DNA of 64,000 nucleotides from Caulobacter sp. BP25. GTDB lineage: Bacteria; Pseudomonadota; Alphaproteobacteria; Caulobacterales; Caulobacteraceae. The position numbers were made by a program, and so were the translations under genes. This document shows, in pieces, positions 1 to 8,862 of this stretch. Below the pieces are notes generated by a model. That model did not search any database. It was not told the DNA's origin and saw only the letters and a program-made list of their open reading frames with translations. The stretch's first letter is position 1. Each line of letters begins with the position of its first letter. Location: the NCBI RefSeq assembly GCF_002737755.1, contig NZ_PEGH01000003.1, positions 18,082-82,081 of the forward strand. The letters are read 5' to 3'.

Positions 1-1635
1 GAGCGACCGTCCGCCCGCGGCGGCTGAGACTTGCTCGGCCAGGGCGCGGGCGACGGCCTCGCGTCCGGTCGCCGCCGACAGGGTCCGGCTTGCCGCGAGC
101 AGGGTTGTGACGGCGGCGGCGCGTCGCTGCGAACCCAAGGCTTGATCGCGCACCCGCCCCGCGAGGCCGCCCGAGGCCAGGGCCACGGCCCAGAACACCA
201 CAAGGGTGATGAAGTCGGTGGGCGAGCCGACGACCAAGCTGTAGCGCGGCTCCAGAAACATATAGTTGTAGATCAGGAAGGCTACGGTCGCCGCGGCCAG
301 CGCGGGGCGCAGGCCGTGCAGCACCCCGGCCGCCAGCACCGCCGCCAGGAAGATCATGCCCAGATCGACGCGGTCGAAAGTGACGTCCAGCCCCCACGCG
401 GCCAGGGTCGCGGCCAGGACGAACAGCGCCCCGACCGCATAGCCTTGCCAGCGCCCGAGGTCGAGCGACCTTGGCGGCGGGGACGTGCGTTCGTGTGCCG
501 CTTCGGTGACCACATGGACCGCCACGCCCCTCGCTTCGCGTAGCAAGGCCGTCGCGAGGGAGCGCCCGAGCAGCTCACGCCAGCGGCTTTCAACTGACTT
601 GCCGATCACGATCTGAGTGACGTTGTGACGGCGCGCATAGGCCATCACCGTCGCGACGATGTCGCCGCCGCTCAAGGCCAAGGTCGCGCCGCCCAACTGC
701 TCGGCCAGTCGATAGGCCTCGCGAAGGCGCGCGGTGTCGCCGTCTCCGGCCAGCGGACGATCGGTGCGCTCGACGTGGGCGATGGTCCACGGGGCGTCCA
801 TCATCATGTCCGACAGGCGCCGACCGGCCCGCACCAGGGTCGCGGCCATGGCGTCGCCGCTGACCAGGACCAGGATCCGCTCGCCCGCCGCCCAGGGCCC
901 TTCGACACCCTTCTCGCGCATAGTGGCGACCAGTTGGTCATCGACCGTCTGGGCGGCTCGGCGAAGGGCCAATTCGCGCAGCGCGGTGAGGTTCTCGACC
1001 TTGAAAAAATTGTCGGCCGCCAGCCGCGCCGTCTCGGGCACATAGACCTTGCCCGCCGCCATCCGCTCGCGCAGTTCCCCCGGCGTGATATCAACGAGCT
1101 CGATGTCGTCTGCGCGGGAGAGGGCGCTGTCGGGCACCGTCTCGCGCTGGCGCACGCCGGTGATGCGCTGGACGACATCGACCAGGCTCTCCAGGTGTTG
1201 GACATTCAGGGTCGTCCAGACGTCGACGCCCGCCGCCAGCAGTTCCTCGACATCCTGCCACCGCTTGGGATGGCGCGAGCCGATGGCGTTGGAGTGGGCG
1301 TACTCGTCGACCAGCAGGATCTTGGGCCGGCGCGCCAAGGCCGCGTCGATGTCAAACTCCATCTGGACGCGGCCGCGATGCTCGATCGGCTTGCGCGGCA
1401 GGGCCTCCATGCCGCGCAGCAGGCTTTCGGTCTCGCGCCGGCCGTGGGTTTCGACGACGCCGATCAGGACGTCGGCGCCCTCGGCCTTGCGACGGCGGGC
1501 GGCGCGCAGCATCTCGTAGGTCTTGCCCACGCCCGGCGCCATGCCGAGAAACACCTTGAGGCGCCCCCGGCTCGCCTTATTGGCGGCGGCCAAGAGCGCT
1601 TCGGGGTCGGGTCTTTTCGGTTCGTCAGCCGGCAC
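1..1635 (-). CDS. kdpD: KdpD, osmosensitive K+ channel sensor histidine kinase (5' part, runs off the left edge)
   Basis: KdpD is the membrane sensor kinase that, with KdpE, switches on the kdp operon at low K+. About 545 N-terminal residues are visible. The KdpD N-domain is clear: a Walker-A-like GMAPGVGKTY at about residues 31-40, then the conserved VETHGRRET and LVDEYAH stretches. A universal-stress-protein-like domain follows (roughly 250-370), and the first membrane segments start near residue 395. The kinase core lies outside the window. I chose the GTG at 1635, which overlaps the kdpC stop codon (TAGTG), because coding begins there with no other start nearby. The order kdpABC-kdpD is standard, and kdpE is expected further left. 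Confidence 0.93.
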   Translation of the reverse strand, partial: MPADEPKRPDPEALLAAANKASRGRLKVFLGMAPGVGKTYEMLRAARRRKAEGADVLIGVVETHGRRETESLLRGMEALPRKPIEHRGRVQMEFDIDAALARRPKILLVDEYAHSNAIGSRHPKRWQDVEELLAAGVDVWTTLNVQHLESLVDVVQRITGVRQRETVPDSALSRADDIELVDITPGELRERMAAGKVYVPETARLAADNFFKVENLTALRELALRRAAQTVDDQLVATMREKGVEGPWAAGERILVLVSGDAMAATLVRAGRRLSDMMMDAPWTIAHVERTDRPLAGDGDTARLREAYRLAEQLGGATLALSGGDIVATVMAYARRHNVTQIVIGKSVESRWRELLGRSLATALLREARGVAVHVVTEAAHERTSPPPRSLDLGRWQGYAVGALFVLAATLAAWGLDVTFDRVDLGMIFLAAVLAAGVLHGLRPALAAATVAFLIYNYMFLEPRYSLVVGSPTDFITLVVFWAVALASGGLAGRVRDQALGSQRRAAAVTTLLAASRTLSAATGREAVARALAEQVSAAAGGRSL

Positions 1636-2228
1636 TAGCCGCCTTTCTGACTGGCGATTGGCGGAAAGCGGGCGTCGAGCGCCCGGTTGAGCGCCAGGAC
1701 GTTGACGCGCGGCTGGCCGATGAAGCCTAGCAGCGGTTGCTGGACCTGGGCGTCGATCAGCGCCGTCACCTGGCCGAGCGGTACGCCCCGCTCTCGCGAC
1801 ACACGCGGCGCCTGGAAGCGGGCGTTAGCCGGCGAGATGTCCGGATCCAGGCCCGATGCCGAGGTCGTCACCGCGTCGGCCGGGATGACCGAGCCCGGGT
1901 TCTCGGCGCGCAGAGCGACCGCGTCGGTTTTCTCCCGCTTGATCAACTTGTCGTTCAGCGGGCCCATGTTGGAACCGCTGGACGCCATGGCGTCGTAGCC
2001 GTTGCCCGCCGCCGAGGGGCGGCCGTGGAAGTATTCTGGCTTGGCGAAGGCTTGACCGATCAGGGCCGAACCCACGACCTTGCCGTCCGTGTCGCGGACG
2101 AGACTGCCGTTGGCCTGGGCCGGGAAAGCCGCCTGGGCAACGCCGGTGACGGCCAGCGGATAGGCCAGGCCCAGCAGGGCGGTGAACAGGCCCATTGAAA
2201 CCAGGGCCGGACGAAGATGCGAAAGCAT
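1635..2228 (-). CDS. kdpC: KdpC, K+-transporting ATPase subunit C
   Basis: KdpC is the small single-span subunit that stabilises the KdpAB complex and helps ATP binding. The 197-residue protein has one N-terminal membrane helix (about residues 8-30) and a periplasmic domain with the family stretches SALIGQ, YFHGRPSAA, SNMGP and ALNRALD. Length is normal for the family. It lies 27 bp after kdpB and overlaps the kdpD start, so the three genes are one transcript. Confidence 0.97.
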   Translation of the reverse strand: MLSHLRPALVSMGLFTALLGLAYPLAVTGVAQAAFPAQANGSLVRDTDGKVVGSALIGQAFAKPEYFHGRPSAAGNGYDAMASSGSNMGPLNDKLIKREKTDAVALRAENPGSVIPADAVTTSASGLDPDISPANARFQAPRVSRERGVPLGQVTALIDAQVQQPLLGFIGQPRVNVLALNRALDARFPPIASQKGG

Positions 2229-2255
2229 AACGGATGTCTCTCCGAGGACTCGTGT

Positions 2256-4328
2256 TTACGCCAGACCCAGGGCCGAGACCACGAGGTCGATCAGCTTGAT
2301 GCCGACGAACGGGGCGATCAGGCCGCCCAATCCGTAGAGGGTCAGGTTGCGCGACAGCAGCTTGCCGGCGCCGACGGCGCGGTACTTCACGCCTTTCAGG
2401 GCCAGCGGGATCAGGGCGACGATCACCAAGGCGTTGAAGATCACCGCCGACAGAATGGCGCTTTGCGGGCTGTGCAGCTTCATCACGTTCATCGCGCCGA
2501 GGGCTGGCAGCGAGACCACGAACATCGCCGGGATGATGGCGAAGTACTTGGCCACGTCGTTGGCGATCGAGAAGGTCGTCAGCGCGCCGCGGGTGATCAG
2601 CATCTGCTTGCCGACCTCGACGATCTCGATGACCTTGGTCGGGTCACTGTCGAGATCAACCATGTTACCCGCCTCGCGCGCGGCCTGGGCGCCCGTCTGC
2701 ATGGCCACGCCGACATCGGCCTGGGCGAGGGCGGGGGCGTCGTTGGCGCCGTCGCCGCACATGGCCACCAGGCGAGCCTTGCCCTGTTCTTCCCGGATCA
2801 GCCGCAGCTTGTCCTCTGGCGTGGCCTCGGCCAGGAAATCATCGACGCCAGCTTCCGAGGCGATGGCGGCGGCGGTCACCGGGTTATCTCCGGTGATCAT
2901 GACCGTGCGCAGGCCCATGCGGCGCAGGTCCGCGAAGCGCTCTTTCACCCCAGGCTTCACCACGTCCTGCAGGTGGATGACGCCCACCAGGACGCCGTCC
3001 TCGCTGACCGCCAGGGGCGTGCCGCCCGAGCGGGCGATGCGGTCGACGGCGGCGGTCAGCTCGGCTGGGACGCTCTGAGACTCCAGCGCCAGCGAGCGGT
3101 AGACGGCGTCGACCGCGCCCTTGCGCCAGCTGCGACCGTCATGATCCAGGCCCGACTGGCGGGTCTGGGCGGTGAACGGGATCGAGGTCGCGCCCTCCGG
3201 CGGCTCGACGGTCAGGCCGGCGTTGCGGGCCAGCTCGATGATCGAGCGACCCTCGGGCGTCTCGTCGGCTAGCGAGGCCATCAGCGCCGCCTTCATCGCC
3301 GCGTCGGGACGCACGCCGGGGGCGGGGATCACCTCGGTGGCCATGCGGTTGCCGAAGGTGATGGTGCCGGTCTTGTCGAGCAGCAGGGTGTCGACGTCGC
3401 CCGCCGCCTCGACCGCGCGGCCGGAGGTGGCCAGGACATTGACCTTCAAGAGGCGGTCCATGCCGGCGATGCCGACGGCGCTGAGCAAGCCGCCAATGGT
3501 CGTGGGAATGAGCGTAATGAACAGCGCGCCCAGCACCAGCGGATCGAGCGCCACGCCCGAGAACTTGCCAAGGCCCAGCAGGGTCACCACCGCGATCAGG
3601 AAGATCAAGGTGAGCCCCGCCAGCAGCACGGCCAGGGCGATCTCGTTCGGCGTCTTGCGACGGTCGGCGCCCTCGACCATGGCGATCATGCGGTCGAGGA
3701 AGGTGTTGCCCGCCTCGGCTGTGACCCGCACCTTGAGCCAGTCGGAAACGACTGTGGTGCCGCCGGTAACGGCCGAGCGGTCGCCGCCGCTTTCGCGGAT
3801 CACCGGGGCGCTTTCGCCGGTGATGGCCGCCTCGTTGACGCTGGCCATGCCCTCGATGATCTCGCCATCGGTCGGGATTACGTCGCCCGCCTCGACCAGG
3901 ATCACCTCGCCGACGCCCAGCTTGTGCGCGGGGGTGGGGATCCAGGTCCCGGTCTTGGGGTCGACGAGCAGCTTGGCCTTAGTGGTCACGCGGGTGGCGC
4001 GCAGACTGTCGGCCGCCGCCTTGCCCCTGCCTTCGGCGACGCTTTCGGCCAGGTTGGCGAACAGCACCGTGGCCCACAGCCAGACGGCGATCTGGATGGC
4101 GAAGCCCGCCGCCTGTTGGGTCGCCACCGCCGCGACCGTCGAGACGGTAGACAGCAGGGCCACCAGCCAGGTGGCGAAGATCACCGGATTGCCGGTCAGC
4201 TTGCGCGGATCGAGCTTGAGGAAGGCTTCCTTGGCCGCGCGAGCGAGCACGGCGCTGGAGAGGCCGCCGGCCAGGGCTGAAGCCCTTTTTGGGGGCCCGT
4301 CGCTAGCGTGGAGGTCGAGAGAGCTCAT
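2256..4328 (-). CDS. kdpB: KdpB, P-type K+-transporting ATPase catalytic subunit
   Basis: KdpB hydrolyses ATP and drives K+ through KdpA. The 690-residue protein carries the P-type ATPase hallmarks: the TGES loop (AITGESAPV), the phosphorylation motif DKTGT, the MITGDN hinge and [10 protein letters not shown]. Membrane segments flank these cytoplasmic domains. The frame stays open upstream to about 4601, but that part lies inside kdpA. The ATG at 4328, 11 bp after the kdpA stop codon, gives the normal N-terminus (MSSLDLHAS) and full family length. Confidence 0.97.
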   Translation of the reverse strand: MSSLDLHASDGPPKRASALAGGLSSAVLARAAKEAFLKLDPRKLTGNPVIFATWLVALLSTVSTVAAVATQQAAGFAIQIAVWLWATVLFANLAESVAEGRGKAAADSLRATRVTTKAKLLVDPKTGTWIPTPAHKLGVGEVILVEAGDVIPTDGEIIEGMASVNEAAITGESAPVIRESGGDRSAVTGGTTVVSDWLKVRVTAEAGNTFLDRMIAMVEGADRRKTPNEIALAVLLAGLTLIFLIAVVTLLGLGKFSGVALDPLVLGALFITLIPTTIGGLLSAVGIAGMDRLLKVNVLATSGRAVEAAGDVDTLLLDKTGTITFGNRMATEVIPAPGVRPDAAMKAALMASLADETPEGRSIIELARNAGLTVEPPEGATSIPFTAQTRQSGLDHDGRSWRKGAVDAVYRSLALESQSVPAELTAAVDRIARSGGTPLAVSEDGVLVGVIHLQDVVKPGVKERFADLRRMGLRTVMITGDNPVTAAAIASEAGVDDFLAEATPEDKLRLIREEQGKARLVAMCGDGANDAPALAQADVGVAMQTGAQAAREAGNMVDLDSDPTKVIEIVEVGKQMLITRGALTTFSIANDVAKYFAIIPAMFVVSLPALGAMNVMKLHSPQSAILSAVIFNALVIVALIPLALKGVKYRAVGAGKLLSRNLTLYGLGGLIAPFVGIKLIDLVVSALGLA

Positions 4329-4339
4329 GGGATCACCAT

Positions 4340-6052
4340 TCAGCGGAGGGCCGCGACCGCGCCGAGCGCTTGGAAGTGCTCGGCGATCGGTCCCAGCGCC
4401 ATCGCGGGGAAGAATTGCAGGCCGCCCAGGATCAGGATCACCCCGATCAGGAGGCCGATGAAGAGACCGCCGTCGGTCGGCAGGGTGCCGGCGGTGGGGG
4501 CGAGCTTGGGCTTGGTCACCAGACTGCCGGCGATGGCCAGCACCGCCACGATCGGCAGGAAGCGGCCCAGCGCCATGGCGATCCCCAGCGTCACGTTCCA
4601 CCAGGGCGCGTTGGCGGTGAGCCCTGCGAAGGCCGAGCCGTTATTGGCCGTGCCCGAGACGTAGGCGTAGAGGATCTCCGACAGGCCGTGCGGCCCGCTA
4701 TGCATGAGGCCCTTCAGCGCCTCGGGCAGGACAGCTGCCAGGCCCGAGAAACCCAGCATCGACAGCGGGATGATCACCACCGCCAGGATCGAGAACTGGA
4801 TCTCGCGCGCCTCGACCTTCTTGCCCAGATACTCCGGCGTGCGGCCGACCATCAGGCCGGCGACGAACACCGACAGCAGGGCCATGACGACCATGATGGC
4901 GACGCCCGAGCCGATGCCGCCGGGCAGGATCTCGCCCAGCTGCATCAGGAACATGGCGATCCCCCCGCCCAGGGGCATCAGGCTGGAGTGCATGCCGTTG
5001 ACCGAGCCGTTCGACGCGCCGGTGGTCATCGCGACCCAGGCGGCCGTGGCCGGAGCGCCGAAGCGGACCTCCTTGCCCTCCATGTTCACCGACGCATCGA
5101 CCTTGGCGGCTACTTGAGCCGGCGGGCTCTGCGTTTCAGTCGCGTAGACGCCGGCGGCGCCCGCAAACAGCAGCACGAAGGCCGCGATGACCAGTGCCCT
5201 GACGTCTTTCTTAGCCAACACCGTGCGACCGAAGGCGAAGAAGGCCGCCCAGCCCAGGGTGTTGATCGACACCGCCGTGATCAGGTTGGTCAGCGGCGTC
5301 GGGTTCTCGAATGGGTGAGCCGAGTTGGCGTTGAAGATCCCGCCGCCATTGATGCCCAGCATCTTGATCGCCTCTTGCGAGGCCACGGCGTACAGCGAGA
5401 TCTTCTGGTCGGCGCCCTCCAGCGTATGGGCGGTGACGCTGGCGGCCAGGGTCTGGGGCAGGCCCAGCGCCACGAGAACCACCGCGACCACGAAGGACAA
5501 CGGCAGCAGCAGGTAGAGGGTCGTGCGGATCAGGTCGGCCCAGAAGTTGCCGACGCCCTCGCCGCGGTTGGCGACGAAGGCGCGCGCCAGGGCGGCGGCG
5601 ACGGTCGCTCCAGTGGCGGCTGAGACGAAGTTCTGCACCGTCAGCACCAGCATCTGGCTGAGCGTCGACATCGTGCTTTCGCCCGCGTAGCTCTGCCAGT
5701 TGGTGTTGGTGATGAAGCTGATCGCCGTGTTGAACGCCAGGTGACCCGAAAGCCCGGGGAAGCCCTGCGGGTTCAGCGGCAGGACGCCCTGCAGGCGCAG
5801 CACCGCGTAGACGAAGACGAAGCCGACTAGGTTTAAGGCCAGCAGGGCCAGGGCATAGGCGTGCCAGCTCTGACTTTTGCCCGGATCAACGCCGCAGGCC
5901 TTGTAGAACAAGCCCTCGACGGGGCGTATCACGGGGGCGAGGAAGGTCTTCTCGCCGTTCCAGACGCGCGAAAGAAAAACGCCCAGCGGCCAGCCGATGG
6001 CGACCGCTAGGCTCAGGGTCAGGGCGATTTCCGCCCATCCTTGCCATGTCAT
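4340..6052 (-). CDS. kdpA: KdpA, K+-binding and translocating subunit
   Basis: KdpA is the K+ channel-like subunit of the Kdp pump, related to Trk/Ktr channels with four selectivity-filter repeats. The 570-residue protein is a polytopic membrane protein with family sequences such as [45 protein letters not shown] and [13 protein letters not shown], which correspond to the filter regions. The ATG at 6052 is followed by a typical first helix. It is preceded by the kdpF peptide with a 13-bp gap. Confidence 0.97.
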   Translation of the reverse strand: MTWQGWAEIALTLSLAVAIGWPLGVFLSRVWNGEKTFLAPVIRPVEGLFYKACGVDPGKSQSWHAYALALLALNLVGFVFVYAVLRLQGVLPLNPQGFPGLSGHLAFNTAISFITNTNWQSYAGESTMSTLSQMLVLTVQNFVSAATGATVAAALARAFVANRGEGVGNFWADLIRTTLYLLLPLSFVVAVVLVALGLPQTLAASVTAHTLEGADQKISLYAVASQEAIKMLGINGGGIFNANSAHPFENPTPLTNLITAVSINTLGWAAFFAFGRTVLAKKDVRALVIAAFVLLFAGAAGVYATETQSPPAQVAAKVDASVNMEGKEVRFGAPATAAWVAMTTGASNGSVNGMHSSLMPLGGGIAMFLMQLGEILPGGIGSGVAIMVVMALLSVFVAGLMVGRTPEYLGKKVEAREIQFSILAVVIIPLSMLGFSGLAAVLPEALKGLMHSGPHGLSEILYAYVSGTANNGSAFAGLTANAPWWNVTLGIAMALGRFLPIVAVLAIAGSLVTKPKLAPTAGTLPTDGGLFIGLLIGVILILGGLQFFPAMALGPIAEHFQALGAVAALR

Positions 6053-6065
6053 GGGAATGGGTCCG

Positions 6066-6152
6066 TCAGAACTTGTCGGGCCGCAGCATCGCCGCGACCA
6101 TATAGCCGGCGATCACGATCGCGCCGGCGCCCCAGAGGATGTTCACGAGCAT
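6066..6152 (-). CDS. kdpF: KdpF, 28-residue membrane peptide of the Kdp complex
   Basis: KdpF is a one-helix peptide that binds KdpA and stabilises the pump. Translation gives 28 residues starting [17 protein letters not shown] and ending ALLRP-like as MLRPDKF. The C-terminal LRP(E/D)KF signature is the family hallmark. It sits just upstream of kdpA, the usual place. It is too short for ordinary gene-length cut-offs. The ATG lies two bases after the stop codon of another tiny ORF. Confidence 0.85.
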   Translation of the reverse strand: MLVNILWGAGAIVIAGYMVAAMLRPDKF

Positions 6153-6154
6153 CG

Positions 6155-6238
6155 TCAGACGCGCCTCAGCGCGGCGACGAACGCGCCAAACAGGACGAAC
6201 AGGCCCACGGCCAGCGCCCCGTAGAGAAGATCAGCCAT
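6155..6238 (-). CDS. 27-residue predicted membrane peptide leading the kdp operon
   Basis: A 27-codon ORF (MADLLYGALAVGLFVLFGAF, then VAALRRV) begins 8 bp downstream of a perfect AGGAGG ribosome-binding site (6244-6249, minus strand). It encodes one hydrophobic helix with a basic C-terminus. The kdpF ATG follows its stop codon after two bases, so the two peptides are probably co-translated. It resembles KdpF in size and topology but lacks the LRPEKF tail. It may be a second Kdp accessory peptide or a leader peptide. I do not recognise a named family. Confidence 0.6.
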   Translation of the reverse strand: MADLLYGALAVGLFVLFGAFVAALRRV

Positions 6239-6329
6239 AGTGGCCTCCTTTGTGTCGGAGGCCAGGGACCACGAAGCCGCCTAAAGGCTCCATGCGGAAA
6301 TCACGAGCCCGCATAAAGGCGGCGTAAAG

Positions 6330-6353
6330 AGAGGCTCTGCGGCCAATGCCTCT
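6330..6353 (-). terminator. Weak hairpin after the DUF3325 gene
   Basis: A six-base inverted repeat (AGAGGC/GCCTCT) with a 12-base loop lies nine bases past the stop codon of the upstream minus-strand gene, followed on the minus strand by CTTT. It sits between that gene and the kdp leader. The stem is short and the T run weak, so this is tentative. Confidence 0.3.
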
Positions 6354-6361
6354 TTGAGGGT

Positions 6362-6748
6362 TCAATCGTGACAGGATGCGGCGAGGTTTGCCGCAACGCT
6401 GTCGATGAGGTCGACGATTAGAGGATCACGATGAAGGAGGCGCAGACTAGGCCAACGCAGGCCAGGATCGCCGACAGTCTCGGCCGCCGACAGCATCAGC
6501 ACCAGCAGCGCTGCGGCTACGCACATCTGGGCGATCCAGGCGGTGACGCCCAAGGCCAAGCCCAGGCGCGCCACGGGGGCCATGGCCGACAGCGCCAGCA
6601 GCACCCAACCCAGCACCCGGAGAACGCGCTGCGGGGGCAGGGCGCTCCAGCCCAGGCTGCTCCCGTGCTTTTTCACCGCCAGGGCCAGGCTGGCGAAGGC
6701 CGCGTAGCTGATCAGGCCGCTCTCATACGGAATCTGCGTTCTCCCCAA
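6362..6748 (-). CDS. DUF3325-like small membrane protein
   Basis: The 128-residue protein has about three hydrophobic segments. The order is ISYAAFASLALAVKKH, then GWVLLALSAMAPVARLGLALG, then WIAQMCVAAALLVLML. This matches my memory of DUF3325, a family found with PepSY-domain and DUF3649 proteins beside TonB siderophore receptors. The only upstream start in frame is a TTG at 6748, overlapping the end of the PepSY-like remnant, so the true N-terminus is uncertain. Its cassette partners are missing, and the upstream gene is only a stump, so function here is doubtful. Confidence 0.6.
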   Translation of the reverse strand: MGRTQIPYESGLISYAAFASLALAVKKHGSSLGWSALPPQRVLRVLGWVLLALSAMAPVARLGLALGVTAWIAQMCVAAALLVLMLSAAETVGDPGLRWPSLRLLHRDPLIVDLIDSVAANLAASCHD

Positions 6749-6940
6749 CGGGCGCGGGCTTGGGCCTCGAGGCTTGGACCTGCCGAGCGGGCGCGAAGGG
6801 GCGGAGCCCTGGCTTGCGGGCAGCTTTCAGCGCGCCGAAGCCGCAGAGCGCGGCGACAGCCAGCATGGCCAGGTCGAAGGCGACGAACAGCCAGTCGGCG
6901 GCGGCCAGGTTGGCGACCAGTCCGCTGTCACTGACCCTTT
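6727..6940 (-). pseudogene. 3' stump of a PepSY-type membrane gene
   Basis: An open minus-strand frame without an acceptable start encodes about 68 residues. It contains one hydrophobic helix (WLFVAFDLAMLAVAALCGF) followed by a basic, proline-rich tail ending at a TGA near 6727. The topology and position, just before and overlapping the DUF3325 gene, match the C-terminus of PepSY_TM iron-uptake proteins. Coding ends abruptly near 6940 and is followed by non-coding, repeat-bearing DNA. I infer a deletion or insertion that removed the 5' part of the cassette. A complete receptor-PepSY cassette exists at 23052-26361. Confidence 0.45.
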
Positions 6941-7310
6941 AAGTCGCGACTGCAGAGTTCAACGATCGCGGAACTTGGGCTGACTCGATATGTCGCGACT
7001 GACTCCAAAATGGCGTGTTCTGACTCCAAAATACGCGACTGGTCGAAGTCGCCTTGAGGCGGACGTTTTAGACGCGGAGTTCGAACCGCGCTTTCCTGAA
7101 ACGGCACCGCGCAGGCCCTGGCCAGACTGCGACAAGGCCTGTCGCCTCGTTGTGGGGGTTTCTGATGCTCGAAGCGCAACAATAGCGGGCAGGTCTCTGA
7201 TCGGGGGTGCTGCGTTGCTGTGCAAAACGCCCTCTTCTCACTATTCAGAATGCAGAACGGCGTTTTGCGGTTGTTCCTATCTCCACTCCATCGCTTCCTG
7301 ATCGCGACAC
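6941..7310. other. Non-coding junction with short repeats
   Basis: No convincing gene lies here. A 13-base direct repeat CTGACTCCAAAAT occurs at 6999-7011 and 7020-7032. GTCGCGACT occurs at 6943-6951 and 6992-7000, next to the point where the PepSY-like stump ends. A 10-bp perfect inverted repeat (GCAAAACGCC at 7222-7231, GGCGTTTTGC at 7259-7268) follows. The right part must hold the promoter of the nitrate operon, but I cannot place -35/-10 or -24/-12 elements with confidence. Confidence 0.5.
7222..7268. repeat. Perfect 10-bp inverted repeat upstream of the nitrate leader
   Basis: GCAAAACGCC (7222-7231) and GGCGTTTTGC (7259-7268) are exact reverse complements separated by 27 bases. The element ends 42 bases before the first antiterminator hairpin of the nitrate leader. 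It could be an operator read as two half-sites or a hairpin ending transcription from the left. No T run follows on the plus strand. Confidence 0.6.
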
Positions 7311-7394
7311 GGGAAACAACGAAGTTTCTCGTTGGCCTGAGAGGGTCGCCAGTGGCGATGTAGCCACTCGGTAAGCTTGGACAACGACGTCCGG
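7311..7394 (+). promoter_or_regulatory. ANTAR-type two-hairpin RNA leader (NasT target)
   Basis: Two small hairpins with six-base loops are visible. P1 is GGGAAAC-AACGAA-GTTTCTC (7311-7330). P2 is TTGGAC-AACGAC-GTCCGG (7377-7394). Both loops have A at position 1 and G at position 4, the signature of RNAs bound by ANTAR proteins. The 3' arm of P2 (7389-7394) is the beginning of the 5' arm of the terminator that follows, so P2 and the terminator exclude each other. This is the known NasR/NasT antitermination design. The nasT gene lies in the same locus. A third hairpin (AGTGGC/GCCACT, 7351-7366) sits in the linker. Confidence 0.8.
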
Positions 7395-7431
7395 GGAGAT
7401 CGCTGCGCGCGGTCTCGCCGGGCGTTTTTTT
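7389..7431 (+). terminator. Intrinsic terminator in the nitrate operon leader
   Basis: A 15-base stem (7389-7403 with 7409-7423, one mismatch and two G-U pairs) closes a five-base loop and is followed by seven T residues at 7425-7431 and then GTTTT. It stands about 25 bases before the first gene of the operon, so it would stop transcription unless P2 forms. Its 5' arm overlaps the P2 hairpin, which makes it the regulated half of the antitermination switch. Confidence 0.85.
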
Positions 7432-7455
7432 GTTTTAGCCTTAGGGGATGAAGGC

Positions 7456-8844
7456 ATGAAATCCATGCGACTTGGGCTGCACTGCGGTGCGGCGGCGCTG
7501 GCGCTCGCCTGTAGCACCACGGCTTGGGCGCAGACAGCTCCAGACCAAACCTCGAAGCCAGCCGAAGAGCCGGCTGCGGAGGTGGCGGCTGAACCGGCGG
7601 TCGAACCGCCGCCGCCGCCCGCGCCGCCACCGACGATCAGCGATCAGATCGGAGCGGGGAAGCTGATCCTGGAAGTCCGGGCGCGTTACGAGACGGTCGA
7701 CCAGACCCACACGGCCACGCTTCGGGACAAGGCCAACGCGTTCACGGTCCGCACCCACCTTGGTTGGGAGACGGCCGAATGGAAAGGCCTGAAGGGCCTC
7801 GTCGAGTTTGAAGACGTCCGTCAGGCTGGGCCCGAACACTACGCGGTCAACGTGCCGGGGGCCGCCACGCCGCCGCTGAATGGCGCCGACAAGGCTCGCT
7901 ATCCGATCGTCAACGATCCAGACGTGACCGAGTTGAACCGCGCCCAACTGACCTGGACGCCGAGCGCGGCCTTGCAGATCACGGCGGGACGGCAGCGCAT
8001 CCTGTTGGACGATCAGCGCTTCGTCGGCAATGTGGGTTGGCGCCAGGACGAGCAAACCTTCGACGCCGTCCGCGCCGACGTGGCGCTGGGGCGCTTCAAG
8101 GCGACCTACGCCTACGTCTCCCACATCAACCGCATCTTGGGCGAACTGCGCGACTGGGACAGCGACAGCCATCTGTTGAACGCCACGTGGTCGCCTGCCG
8201 AGGCGCTGCGTCTACAGGGCTTCGTCTACGCCCTCGACTTTGGCAACGCCCCCATCAACTCGTCCATCACCAAGGGCGTGAAGGCGTCCGGCAAGACGTG
8301 GCTGGGCCTCTATCAACTGGCCTACAACGCCACCTGGGCCCGGCAGTCCGACTATCATCACAACACGCCAGACTTCAGTCTCGACTATTTCGGCGCGGAT
8401 CTCGCCGCGACCTTCGACATCTACACCGCCAAGGTCTCTTACGAGTCGCTGGAGGGCGATGGGACGCGCGGCTTCACCACGCCGCTGGCCACGGTCCACG
8501 CCTTCAACGGTTGGTCGGACGCCTTCGTCTCGCCGGGCGGCAACAAGAGCTTCGTCGACGGCCTCGAAGACCTAAACGTCTCGCTGAACGTCAAGCCGCG
8601 GTTCCGGGCGATCTACTTCTTCAACACCGATCTGGTGGCGCGCTACCACGACTTCGATGACCAGCGCACCGGCGCGAACCTGGGTCACGAGTGGGATCTG
8701 CAGTTCACCGCCGCCATCACGACCAAGCTCTCGGTCCAGCTGAAATACGCGGATTTCAAGCGGGTGAAGACCGTGCCGGTCGGCACGGCCGCACCGCCGG
8801 CCTCGCGGACCAAGACCTGGCTCACCCTCGAATACAAGTTCTAG
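7456..8844 (+). CDS. Outer-membrane channel of the alginate-export/porin type, nitrate-operon first gene
   Basis: The 462-residue protein begins with a signal peptide (cleavage probably after the AWAQ near residue 26) and a proline-rich linker (about 45-60). A beta-barrel-like region of alternating residues follows, ending in an aromatic strand with terminal F (LEYKF). The sequence resembles alginate_exp-type outer-membrane channels. As the first gene of an operon with nrtABC, it probably lets nitrate cross the outer membrane. That substrate is inferred from context only. The ATG at 7456 is the first start after the terminator. Confidence 0.7.
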   Translation: MKSMRLGLHCGAAALALACSTTAWAQTAPDQTSKPAEEPAAEVAAEPAVEPPPPPAPPPTISDQIGAGKLILEVRARYETVDQTHTATLRDKANAFTVRTHLGWETAEWKGLKGLVEFEDVRQAGPEHYAVNVPGAATPPLNGADKARYPIVNDPDVTELNRAQLTWTPSAALQITAGRQRILLDDQRFVGNVGWRQDEQTFDAVRADVALGRFKATYAYVSHINRILGELRDWDSDSHLLNATWSPAEALRLQGFVYALDFGNAPINSSITKGVKASGKTWLGLYQLAYNATWARQSDYHHNTPDFSLDYFGADLAATFDIYTAKVSYESLEGDGTRGFTTPLATVHAFNGWSDAFVSPGGNKSFVDGLEDLNVSLNVKPRFRAIYFFNTDLVARYHDFDDQRTGANLGHEWDLQFTAAITTKLSVQLKYADFKRVKTVPVGTAAPPASRTKTWLTLEYKF

Positions 8845-8862
8845 CCCCCAGGACGCCTGACC

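Noticed and set aside
7206..7222. A GG-N10-GC arrangement resembling a sigma-54 promoter before the nitrate operon
   Set aside because: Only the minimal GG and TTGC bases match and the rest of the consensus is absent. NtrC here also lacks the sigma-54 contact loop.
7351..7366. AGTGGC/GCCACT hairpin considered as the first ANTAR hairpin
   Set aside because: Its loop GATGTA lacks A at position 1, while the hairpin at 7311-7330 has both A1 and G4 and a longer stem. It may only shape the linker.
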